From assembly GCA_963648895.1 (NCBI GenBank), contig CAVJGK010000017.1:1-17204 (forward strand): 17,204 nucleotides of DNA, read 5' to 3'. Positions 7,184-13,627 of this stretch are shown here, piece after piece (the first letter of the stretch is position 1; each line of letters starts with the position of its first letter). The stretch comes from UBA3210 sp963648895. Its GTDB lineage: Bacteria > Bacillota_I > Bacilli_A > RFN20 > CAG-449. A program made the position numbers and the translations under genes. The notes below the pieces were generated by a model. The model saw only the letters and a program-made list of their open reading frames with translations. It was not told the DNA's origin and did not search any database.

Positions 7184-7650
7184 TCTAATCCATAACCAAC
7201 TAAGAATTCACTACCTGCGACATAACCAGCATAATCGACGGTAAAAGGCATCTTTCTATTGCCTTGTTTATCAATTAATGCGACAGTTATTAAACTCTTA
7301 GGTTGATATTTCTTCTTGAAATAATCGACTAAGAAATTCATGGAAATACCTGTGTCAACACAATCTTCAACAATGATGACGTCTCTATCTTTAATATCGA
7401 TTGAGATGTCTTTTTTTAATGAGATAGTTCCGGTTGTAGATGTTCCTTCATAACTAGAAATTTGAATATAATCAACGAATAGAGGAATATCGATATGAGA
7501 AGTTAAATCTTGTAAAAATGGGATTGCGCCTTTCATAACTCCAATAAATACTGGAGGTTGTTCACTAAAGCGATATCTAGTGGAAAGTTGACTTCCAATT
7601 GTGCTACAGATTTTTAAAATATCTTCATGTGATAATAATGTTTTTCTCAT
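7093..7650 (-). CDS. hpt: Hypoxanthine (guanine) phosphoribosyltransferase
   Basis: Purine salvage enzyme that joins hypoxanthine or guanine to PRPP to give IMP or GMP in the cytosol. The 185-aa length is typical. The PRPP-binding motif VIIVEDCVDTGIS is at 91-103, the VMKGAIPF segment at 38-45 and the base-binding VGYGLDYFELFRNVP at 151-165, all in the expected order. I start it at ATG 7650, with AAAGGGG five bases upstream; an in-frame TTG at 7665 lies just before that ribosome binding site and is not credible. The gene stands alone, ending in a hairpin terminator, with its 3' end overlapped by the GNAT frame on the other strand. A perfect cre site is 67 bases upstream of its start, so carbon-catabolite control is possible. 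Confidence 0.95.
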   Translation of the reverse strand: MRKTLLSHEDILKICSTIGSQLSTRYRFSEQPPVFIGVMKGAIPFLQDLTSHIDIPLFVDYIQISSYEGTSTTGTISLKKDISIDIKDRDVIIVEDCVDTGISMNFLVDYFKKKYQPKSLITVALIDKQGNRKMPFTVDYAGYVAGSEFLVGYGLDYFELFRNVPEIFIPDAEEVASWNALLNIK

Positions 7651-7717
7651 ATTAACCCCTTTCAAAAGTGTAGGTATATAATACCATAATTTTACAATAA
7701 AATGGGTATATTGAAAT

Positions 7718-7731
7718 TGAAAACGTTTACA
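7718..7731. promoter_or_regulatory. cre site (CcpA-type catabolite responsive element)
   Basis: TGAAAACGTTTACA matches the Bacillus cre consensus TGWAANCGNTNWCA at every position. It lies in the divergent region between hpt (67 bases from its start) and mscL (98 bases from its start). A possible hpt promoter (TTTCAA at 7716-7711, TAAAAT at 7694-7689 on the minus strand) would place the site over or just upstream of its -35 element. Which gene it controls cannot be decided from sequence. Confidence 0.65.
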
Positions 7732-7739
7732 AATTTTAT

Positions 7740-7786
7740 TTTTTAATGAAAAAAATTGCTGATTAGATTTATTTTTAATGAAAAAA
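7740..7786 (+). repeat. 15-bp direct repeat upstream of mscL
   Basis: TTTTTAATGAAAAAA occurs at 7740-7754 and 7772-7786, 32 bp apart (about three helical turns). The copies have A-tracts, so they may be bending or UP-like elements, or plain AT-rich coincidence. Confidence 0.35.
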
Positions 7787-7829
7787 TTTAATTATGTTGT
7801 AAAATATCTTTCGTATAAAGGAGTCAATT

Positions 7830-8423
7830 ATGAAAAAGTTTTTTGGAGAATTTAAAAAATTCATTTCCCGTGGCAATGTTATGGACATGGCTGTTGGTAC
7901 TATCGTAGGTGCTGCATTTACTGCAATTGTTACTGCATTATCTAATGGTATTTTAAAACCAGTCATTAACATGGTCATTTATTATTGCTGTGGTGGTGAC
8001 ACAAGCGCATTAGAAAAAATGTATACAGTTTTAGTTAGAGTCGAAACAACTGATGCTGAAACAGGGGCTAAAGTATTAGACTTAACAAATTCTATTTACA
8101 TCGACTGGGGTGCATTCATCTCTGCAATTATTAACTTCTTATTAGTTGCATTTGTCTTATTCTTAATTGTTAGAGCATTCAACAATGTCAAAGAAGCTTC
8201 TGATAGAGCTAAAGATACATATGAAAGAGCTATTGTAAAACAAGAAAAAGGTATTAAATTAACTAAGAAAGAAGAGGCCGCAATCATCGCTCATGACGAA
8301 GCTGAAGCAAAAGCTGCTGCAGAAAAAGCTGAAGCTGATAGACTTGCTGCTGAAGAAGCAAATAAGTTATCAACAACAGATGCTTTATTAACAGAAATCA
8401 AAGAATTATTAGCAAAGAAATAG
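7830..8423 (+). CDS. mscL: Large-conductance mechanosensitive channel with an extended C-terminus
   Basis: Inner-membrane channel that opens under membrane tension to release solutes during hypo-osmotic shock. The signature VMDMAVGTIVGAAFTAIV (17-34) is in the first transmembrane helix (about 17-45); the periplasmic loop is about 50-90 and the second helix about 93-116. At 197 aa it is well above the usual 120-150. The extra length is an Ala/Glu/Lys-rich, probably helical segment (about 120-182) placed between the second helix and the conserved C-terminal bundle helix TDALLTEIKELLAKK (183-197), which is intact. AAAGGAG (7817-7823) is six bases before the ATG. The gene is monocistronic, with a strong terminator after it. 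Confidence 0.95.
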   Translation: MKKFFGEFKKFISRGNVMDMAVGTIVGAAFTAIVTALSNGILKPVINMVIYYCCGGDTSALEKMYTVLVRVETTDAETGAKVLDLTNSIYIDWGAFISAIINFLLVAFVLFLIVRAFNNVKEASDRAKDTYERAIVKQEKGIKLTKKEEAAIIAHDEAEAKAAAEKAEADRLAAEEANKLSTTDALLTEIKELLAKK

Positions 8424-8434
8424 TTTTGATTCTT

Positions 8435-8458
8435 AACCACGGATATCCGTGGTTTTTT
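8435..8458 (+). terminator. Terminator of mscL
   Basis: AACCACGGATATCCGTGGTT (8435-8454) is a perfect 20-base palindrome followed by a run of T residues to 8458. Confidence 0.88.
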
Positions 8459-8473
8459 GTTGGTCAAAGGCAA

Positions 8474-8501
8474 CAAAAAAAATCGCCTTTCAGCGATTTT
8501 T
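8474..8501 (-). terminator. Terminator of the ferredoxin gene
   Basis: AAAAATCGC (8478-8486) and GCGATTTTT (8493-8501) form a 9-bp stem with a six-base loop. On the minus strand the stem runs into TTTTTTTTG, a clear U-tract. It lies 12 bases after the ferredoxin stop and back-to-back with the mscL terminator. Confidence 0.8.
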
Positions 8502-8513
8502 GTTTGAAAATTA

Positions 8514-8702
8514 TTATTCAGCTTCAATAGCTTGTACTGGGCAAGAAGCAGCTGCTTCTTCAATACTTGCTTCGTTAGCAGCAGTGACTGCACCTGTTGC
8601 TTCTGCTAAACCATCATCACCGATTACGAATACGTCACCAGCGATACCTGTACAGCAACCACAGCCAACGCAAACATCTTTATTTACTTTTACTTTTGTC
8701 AT
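8514..8702 (-). CDS. Single [4Fe-4S] cluster ferredoxin
   Basis: A 62-aa acidic, cytosolic electron carrier. Cys11, Cys14 and Cys17 (CVGCGCC) plus Cys54-Pro55 give the CxxCxxC...CP pattern of mono-cluster [4Fe-4S] ferredoxins of the Bacillus/Thermotoga type; an additional Cys16 is present. Such proteins serve oxidoreductases such as pyruvate:ferredoxin oxidoreductase or hydrogenase, and an anaerobic lifestyle would fit, but no partner gene is in the window. AGGAGGTC stands eight bases before the ATG and the promoter is near consensus, so high expression is likely. It is monocistronic and converges on mscL. Confidence 0.93.
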   Translation of the reverse strand: MTKVKVNKDVCVGCGCCTGIAGDVFVIGDDGLAEATGAVTAANEASIEEAAASCPVQAIEAE

Positions 8703-8728
8703 GTTATTGACCTCCTAATTACTTTCAC

Positions 8729-8756
8729 ATTATAACAAATAAAAATCAAAATGCAA
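8729..8756 (-). promoter_or_regulatory. Strong promoter of the ferredoxin gene
   Basis: On the minus strand TTGCAT (8756-8751) and a perfect TATAAT (8734-8729) are 16 bp apart, with TGT immediately before the -10 (extended -10). This is the closest match to consensus in the window. Confidence 0.75.
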
Positions 8757-8887
8757 TCGCTTAACTTAAATATCAAAAATGTTAGTTTTGACTAATTTAT
8801 GAGTTAAAAATAACTAACTTTCATATATCCATATTTATAGAAAAAAATGCATTGATGGTATTTCTTGTTTGTATACTTATTAAACAC

Positions 8888-8905
8888 TTAAAAGTATACT
8901 TTTAA
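8888..8905. promoter_or_regulatory. 18-bp perfect palindrome over a -35 region
   Basis: TTAAAAGTATACTTTTAA is perfectly self-complementary. It overlaps the -35 position (TTTAAT, 8901-8906) of the promoter assigned to the gene at 8954, so a dimeric regulator could bind there. No candidate regulator is adjacent, and an AT-rich chance palindrome cannot be excluded. Confidence 0.4.
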
Positions 8906-8928
8906 TTTTTAAAATATTTTGTTATACT
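8901..8928 (+). promoter_or_regulatory. Promoter of the small membrane protein-cmk-der operon
   Basis: A -10 TATACT (8923-8928), preceded by TGT (extended -10), has a weak -35 TTTAAT (8901-8906) at 16 bp. The gene start is 26 bases downstream of the -10. Confidence 0.5.
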
Positions 8929-8953
8929 TTATAAGTGGCAAAAGGAGTTTTTT

Positions 8954-9316
8954 ATGGACAAGAAAACAAGAGTTGAAAAATATAAAAAATTACGTGAAGA
9001 AATTGACGATATGGATACTTATAAGTTTGATTCACCTTTTCAAGTTGATGAAGAAAAAGATGATGTAGGTATGTCTAATGAAGAACTTCAACAACAACAT
9101 GTTAAGAAGAATACTTTATCTATTTCAATTGATCAAATTGTTAAAGCTCATGATGAATATACAACCATGATTTCAAAAGATGAATTGAAAAAACAAGAAA
9201 AAGATGCACACAAAATGCAAAATAAAAAGTTATTAATTACTATTGGCATTATCGCAGGAGTTATTGTCCTACTTGCGATTATTGTTGTATTAATTGTACT
9301 TTTGTTTAATAAATAA
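8954..9316 (+). CDS. Small tail-anchored membrane protein of unknown function
   Basis: I do not recognise this 120-aa protein. Residues 1-92 are hydrophilic, highly charged and probably cytosolic; about 45-80 could form a helix. Residues about 93-118 form one strong transmembrane helix of Ile/Val/Leu/Gly, followed by a two-residue end (NK), so it is a tail-anchored protein with no signal peptide. AAAGGAG (8941-8947) is six bases before the ATG. It is separated from cmk by only 18 bases and no terminator, so it is probably co-transcribed with cmk and der. A role near translation or envelope homeostasis might be guessed from the company, but the sequence does not show it. Confidence 0.85.
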   Translation: MDKKTRVEKYKKLREEIDDMDTYKFDSPFQVDEEKDDVGMSNEELQQQHVKKNTLSISIDQIVKAHDEYTTMISKDELKKQEKDAHKMQNKKLLITIGIIAGVIVLLAIIVVLIVLLFNK

Positions 9317-9334
9317 TTTAGGAGAGATTTTACT

Positions 9335-10006
9335 ATGATGATTAGCGTAGCAATTGATGGACCAAGTGCGGCTGGTAAATCCACCGTCGCAAAAAGAGTC
9401 GCCAAAGAATTAGGCTTTGTATATGTAGATACAGGAGCGATGTATAGATGCGTTACTTTATATGCATTAAAGAAAAAAGTTGATTGTAAAGATGTTGATG
9501 CAGTTATTAAACTTTTACCTCATATCAAAATTGATTTATGTATTGATGGTAAGGTTTTATTAAACGGTCAAGATGTTACATTAGATATTAGATCACAAGC
9601 AGTTGTTAATAATGTTTCTTATGTCGCAGCGAACAAAGGAGTTAGATTATTCTTAGTCGAACTTCAAAGAAATATGGCAAAAGATGTTTCTGTTGTCATG
9701 GATGGAAGAGACATTGGTACATATGTTTTACCAGATGCAAATGTTAAGATTTTCCAAATCGCTGATGTTCATGAAAGAGCAAAAAGAAGACATGCAGAAA
9801 ACTTAGGTAAAGGCATGGAATGCACATTAGAAGAAGTGGAAAAAGATTTAGAAAGAAGAGATTATATCGATTCTCATCGTGAATTCGCTCCATTAACTAA
9901 AGCAAAAGATGCAGTTGAAGTTGATACTTCATTATTAAATATTGATGAATCAGTTGATAAGATTATTTCAATTATTAAAGAAAAGGTAGGTATTCCAAAT
10001 GAGTAG
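9335..10006 (+). CDS. cmk: Cytidylate kinase
   Basis: Phosphorylates CMP and dCMP with ATP in pyrimidine nucleotide metabolism. The 223-aa length is typical. The P-loop GPSAAGKST is at 9-17, the CMP-binding VDTGAMYR at 31-38, MDGRDIGT at 122-129 and the lid region with RRDYIDSHR at 174-182, all as in the bacterial CMP kinase family. AGGAGAG (9320-9326) is eight bases before the ATG at 9335; the second ATG at 9338 is less well spaced. The 3' end overlaps der by eight bases. The cmk-der order is common in low-GC Gram-positive bacteria. Confidence 0.96.
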   Translation: MMISVAIDGPSAAGKSTVAKRVAKELGFVYVDTGAMYRCVTLYALKKKVDCKDVDAVIKLLPHIKIDLCIDGKVLLNGQDVTLDIRSQAVVNNVSYVAANKGVRLFLVELQRNMAKDVSVVMDGRDIGTYVLPDANVKIFQIADVHERAKRRHAENLGKGMECTLEEVEKDLERRDYIDSHREFAPLTKAKDAVEVDTSLLNIDESVDKIISIIKEKVGIPNE

Positions 10007-11306
10007 AGGTGTAGTTGCAATTGTTGGTTCACCAAACGTTGGTAAATCTACTTTATTCAATCGTATTGTTGGTGAAAGATATTCTATAGTTGATGATGAA
10101 GCAGGAATTACAAGAGATAGAATCTATGCAAAAGCTACTTGGTTAACACAAGAATTTACTTTAATTGATACAGGTGGTATTGAAATTGAAAAAGCACCAT
10201 TCCAAGTACAAATTAGAGCCCAAGTAGAAATCGCGATTGAAGAAGCAGATGTTATTGTCTATGTTGCAGATGGTAACAAAGGCTTATCAGGTGATGATAA
10301 ATTTGCATGTAAAATGCTTTATAAATCAAATAAACCAGTCATTCTTGCTGTTAATAAAATTGATGATATTGAAAAGATTTACAATATCAATGAATTCTAT
10401 GCTTTAGGTATTGGTGATCCTATCGCTATTTCATCTTCCCATGGTATTGGTGTTGGTGATTTATTAGATAAAATTATTTCTTTACTTCCAGAAAAGAAGA
10501 TTAATACATATGAAAATGCGATTAGATTCTCATTAATTGGTCGACCAAATGTTGGTAAATCAAGTTTAACTAATGCGATTTTAGGCCATGAAAGAGTTAT
10601 TGTTTCTAATATCGAAGGAACAACAAGAGATTCAATCGATACTCCATTTGTTAAAGATGATCAACAATATGTTGTTATCGATACAGCTGGATTAAAAAAA
10701 CGTGGCAAAATTTATGAAGCAGTTGATAAATATGCAGCATTAAGAGCCCTCGCGGCAATTGATAGAAGTGATGTAGTATTGCTTTTAATTGACGCAAAAG
10801 AAGGCATTCAACAACAAGATAAACACGTTGTTGGTTATGCAATGGAAGCAAATAAAGCGATTGTTATTGTTGTTAATAAATGGGATTTAGTTGAACATAA
10901 TCAAGATTCAATGTCTGAATTTACTAAGAATATTAGAAAAGAATTTAAGTTCTTAGATTATGCACCAGTTGTCTTTATTTCTGCAAAAGATCGTTCAAGA
11001 ATTAATACAATTTTCCCAGAAATTATTCAAGCATATACTTCTTACAATACCCGTGTTGGTACATCAGTATTAAACGATATTATTCAAGATGCTCAAATTG
11101 TTAATCCAACCCCTATTTTCAATGGTGGTAGATTAAAAATCTATTTTGCAAACCAAGTATCTGTATGTCCTCCAACATTTATCTTATTTGTCAATAATCC
11201 AGATTATATGCATTTCTCATATCAAAGATATATTGAAAATAGATTAAGAGAAAGCTTTGAATTTAAAGGCTCTCCATTAAAAATATTAGTTAGAGAAAGA
11301 AAGTAA
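9999..11306 (+). CDS. der: Ribosome biogenesis GTPase Der (EngA)
   Basis: Essential double-domain GTPase that acts in assembly of the 50S subunit. At 435 aa it is full length. Domain 1 has GSPNVGKST (10-18), DTGG (57-60) and NKID (119-122). Domain 2 has GRPNVGKSS (181-189), DTAG (228-231) and NKWD (293-296). The C-terminal KH-like domain spans about 350-435 and ends in the usual GSPLKILVRERK. Its ATG lies inside the last codons of cmk with AAGGTAGG eight bases upstream, so coupling is likely. A terminator directly follows the stop. Confidence 0.97.
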   Translation: MSRGVVAIVGSPNVGKSTLFNRIVGERYSIVDDEAGITRDRIYAKATWLTQEFTLIDTGGIEIEKAPFQVQIRAQVEIAIEEADVIVYVADGNKGLSGDDKFACKMLYKSNKPVILAVNKIDDIEKIYNINEFYALGIGDPIAISSSHGIGVGDLLDKIISLLPEKKINTYENAIRFSLIGRPNVGKSSLTNAILGHERVIVSNIEGTTRDSIDTPFVKDDQQYVVIDTAGLKKRGKIYEAVDKYAALRALAAIDRSDVVLLLIDAKEGIQQQDKHVVGYAMEANKAIVIVVNKWDLVEHNQDSMSEFTKNIRKEFKFLDYAPVVFISAKDRSRINTIFPEIIQAYTSYNTRVGTSVLNDIIQDAQIVNPTPIFNGGRLKIYFANQVSVCPPTFILFVNNPDYMHFSYQRYIENRLRESFEFKGSPLKILVRERK

Positions 11307-11333
11307 ACCACGCTAAAATGTGGTTTTTCTTTT
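11305..11333 (+). terminator. Terminator of the cmk-der operon
   Basis: AAACCAC (11305-11311) pairs with GTGGTTT (11320-11326) around an eight-base loop and is followed by TTCTTTT. It starts inside the der stop codon. Confidence 0.8.
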
Positions 11334-11372
11334 ACCTTTTTAAAATGTAAGGGTTTTCATAAAGTAAAATAC

Positions 11373-11400
11373 TTGCTAAGTTATATTAATAACTTATAGA
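11373..11400 (+). promoter_or_regulatory. Possible promoter of the lipoprotein operon
   Basis: TTGCTA (11373-11378) and TATAGA (11395-11400) are 16 bp apart. The match is moderate. Transcripts from here would carry the inverted repeat at 11417-11436 in the leader. Confidence 0.4.
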
Positions 11401-11416
11401 ATTAAAACACTTAGGT

Positions 11417-11436
11417 CTATTATATTTATATAATAG
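11417..11436 (+). promoter_or_regulatory. Leader inverted repeat adjoining the ribosome binding site
   Basis: CTATTATA-ttta-TATAATAG is a perfect 8-bp inverted repeat with a four-base loop. Its last base is the first G of the GGGGAGGAG ribosome binding site (11436-11444). It could be an RNA hairpin next to the ribosome binding site or a DNA operator; all A-T pairs but one make the RNA stem weak. Confidence 0.4.
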
Positions 11437-11449
11437 GGGAGGAGAATTA

Positions 11450-12202
11450 ATGAAAAATAAATTTTTATTGCTTTCATTAGTTACCTTATCAAGTTTATTT
11501 GTAGGTTGTAATGGTACTAGTAGTTCAATGAACTCATCAAGTAGTGATTCTACATCTAGTGCATCATCACAATCAGTAAAAAGTGCTTCCAGCAGCGTGA
11601 ACATGAAGCAACATTTGATTAATAATTTAAAAAAATTACATGATCAAAGCGAAAAAAACTACACACTTAAATACGATCCAGGTACTAATGATAAAGCGGA
11701 CGTCGTTTATTGCACAAAAAATGCAATATATCGAGATGCAAACAATGAAGTTGATATCATTGGTTATGCAGAAGATGAAACAGGTGTTTTTAGTTTTAAA
11801 AAAGTAAATGGTGTTTTGTACAAAGGTGGTTATCTAACAGATGACTCTGAGAGTTATGTAAAAGACTTATATAGTTTTAAAGTTAGTTTAGGTGCTTATC
11901 AAGATAAGGTCGCTCCCGTATTTGATTCTTTAGATGTTGATAAATATTCTCAAGATGGAGTTTTAACTTCATTTGGTGGAAGAACAATGATTGAAGCAGA
12001 AAACAATGATCTATTCTATTTCGTATTATGTTTAGGATGGGATCAAACATTTAACAAAACTAGCACATATGCATTTGTAACTGCAACAGAAGATACAATA
12101 TCTTATGAAGTTCGTGGTGGAGCTGGTGTTGTTCTTACAGTTACAATTTATGACATTGGCTCAACAACAATTGAAGGCAGTGAAAAATTATTCACAAAAT
12201 AA
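11450..12202 (+). CDS. Lipoprotein of unknown function, paralogue of the next gene
   Basis: A 250-aa surface lipoprotein. The signal peptide ends in L-F-V-G-C, so Cys20 is the lipidated residue, and a Ser-rich linker (about 22-50) separates it from the domain. The domain begins with a helix-like segment LINNLKKL followed by NYT (70-72), then alternates like a beta-rich fold, and ends with VTIYDIGSTTIEG (about 231-243). The pattern L..L.K..(D/E).NYT near the start and xxIGSTT near the end also occurs in the next gene, so the two are paralogous in this domain. LolA/LppX-like folds have a comparable layout, but I cannot confirm that. The start is set by GGAGGAG upstream. There is no terminator before the next gene, which begins 28 bases later. 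Confidence 0.85.
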   Translation: MKNKFLLLSLVTLSSLFVGCNGTSSSMNSSSSDSTSSASSQSVKSASSSVNMKQHLINNLKKLHDQSEKNYTLKYDPGTNDKADVVYCTKNAIYRDANNEVDIIGYAEDETGVFSFKKVNGVLYKGGYLTDDSESYVKDLYSFKVSLGAYQDKVAPVFDSLDVDKYSQDGVLTSFGGRTMIEAENNDLFYFVLCLGWDQTFNKTSTYAFVTATEDTISYEVRGGAGVVLTVTIYDIGSTTIEGSEKLFTK

Positions 12203-12230
12203 TAAATAAAAAGAAAGAGGAAAAGAAAAA

Positions 12231-13625
12231 ATGAAAAAGAAAAACTTATTAATTGCAGTTGCTACTTTAGCTCTTGCAATCCCAACATTAGCTTCTTGTA
12301 ACAATACTTCAAGCGAAACAGAATCTTCAACTATTGGTAGTATTATTGAAAAATTACGTAATGGTTTCTCTCTAGATGGAACTATGGATGAAGTTGCTCA
12401 TATTTTAACTGGTATTAATGGAACAGAAACAGGTGCAACAGAAAATACATCTTATAGCGTTCATTATGCATTTGAAAAAGCTGAAGATCGTCCAAGTGCA
12501 GAACGTAATATTTATAACTCAACTTCAACTGTCGCAAATGACGTATGTATTGAAGGTGATGATGGCTATGTTTATTATGCAGATATCAATTACAAAAATG
12601 AAATTGAATATTTCCAAGCTACATCTTCATCTCAACCAATTAACTATGGTTTATTATTAGATAACCCATTCAATTACATTTTACCAAGCGATTTCACATT
12701 AGTATCAGGTAATACTTATTCTTTAGATGCAAAGAAAGCAAGCTTCTTCACATATCGTATTTTAGGTGTTGCAGATACAATTTATGACGGTGTTATTTCT
12801 TCATTTGAATTAACTATTGATGGCGATAACCTCAATGTTAAAATTGTTCCAAATACATTAAAGAATCAATATTATACAGATTCATCATATAATAACGTTT
12901 ATTATAACTTAACATCTGAAACAAACTTAGTCTTATCTAATTTAGGTAGTGCAAAAGTTAATTTACCACAAATAAAAGAACATAAATCTGAACATGATAG
13001 ATTAGCAACTGCTTTAGCAAAAATTGATGACAACTACACAATTGATTTAACATATACTGGAATTTCAGTTGGTTATTCAGGAAGTAAAGACGAAGCAGAA
13101 TTACATCACAAATTTTATTACACATCTGAAGGTTCATTTATTAAATTTGGTGAAGGTTCAGAAATTGATGAAAAGAGTGATGTATTAATCAAATATGATA
13201 CAGATGCTGATTCAATTATTCCTTATGGCTACAATGCTGCAACAGATACTTGGACACAATCTAAAGGTATGTCATATTTCTACAATATGGTTGGTGCTTC
13301 AAAGAGCTTAATTAAACCACTTGTTAAAGAATGTGCAGCTGAATTATTTACATATGATGCAGATTTAAATGCTTATGTAATCTGTGATGAATTAAAAACA
13401 GTTATTGGTGTTGATTGCTTTGTTCCACCAATTGATGCAGAAGCAGACTACTTAGATGGTTATGGTACTTCATGTATCATCTACATGGATGGTGACAGTG
13501 ATAATATCGATAGAATTGTTGTTACAGACTACTTTGATAATACATTTAACCAACGCCAAGAATCTTATTCAATGAAGATTTCTAATGTTGGTAGCACAAC
13601 TCTTCCATATTCTTTCGGTGATTAA
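12231..13625 (+). CDS. Two-domain lipoprotein of unknown function
   Basis: A 464-aa lipoprotein; the signal peptide ends in a perfect lipobox L-A-S-C with Cys23. Two similar halves seem to follow: about 36-247, ending in LVLSNLGSAKVNLP (233-246), and about 254-464, starting with LATALAKIDDNYT (258-270) and ending in MKISNVGSTTLP (448-459). The second half matches the single domain of the preceding gene in its start (NYT) and end (VGSTT) motifs. It is the middle gene of a three-gene lipoprotein run; the next start is two bases after its stop. AGAGGAAAAG lies upstream of the ATG. Function is unknown; ligand binding at the cell surface is a guess from the lipoprotein nature and domain repeats. 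Confidence 0.85.
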   Translation: MKKKNLLIAVATLALAIPTLASCNNTSSETESSTIGSIIEKLRNGFSLDGTMDEVAHILTGINGTETGATENTSYSVHYAFEKAEDRPSAERNIYNSTSTVANDVCIEGDDGYVYYADINYKNEIEYFQATSSSQPINYGLLLDNPFNYILPSDFTLVSGNTYSLDAKKASFFTYRILGVADTIYDGVISSFELTIDGDNLNVKIVPNTLKNQYYTDSSYNNVYYNLTSETNLVLSNLGSAKVNLPQIKEHKSEHDRLATALAKIDDNYTIDLTYTGISVGYSGSKDEAELHHKFYYTSEGSFIKFGEGSEIDEKSDVLIKYDTDADSIIPYGYNAATDTWTQSKGMSYFYNMVGASKSLIKPLVKECAAELFTYDADLNAYVICDELKTVIGVDCFVPPIDAEADYLDGYGTSCIIYMDGDSDNIDRIVVTDYFDNTFNQRQESYSMKISNVGSTTLPYSFGD

Positions 13626-13627
13626 TT

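Noticed and set aside
7651..7665. TTG start for hpt
   Set aside because: It lies just ahead of the AAAGGGG ribosome binding site of ATG 7650 and would have none of its own.
8449..8718. Open frame on the plus strand across the ferredoxin gene
   Set aside because: It is the antisense shadow of the ferredoxin gene, which has clear cluster motifs, a ribosome binding site and a promoter.
12418..12660. Plus-strand open frame inside the 464-aa lipoprotein
   Set aside because: Low-complexity out-of-frame reading of a gene with a clear signal peptide and coupling to its neighbours.
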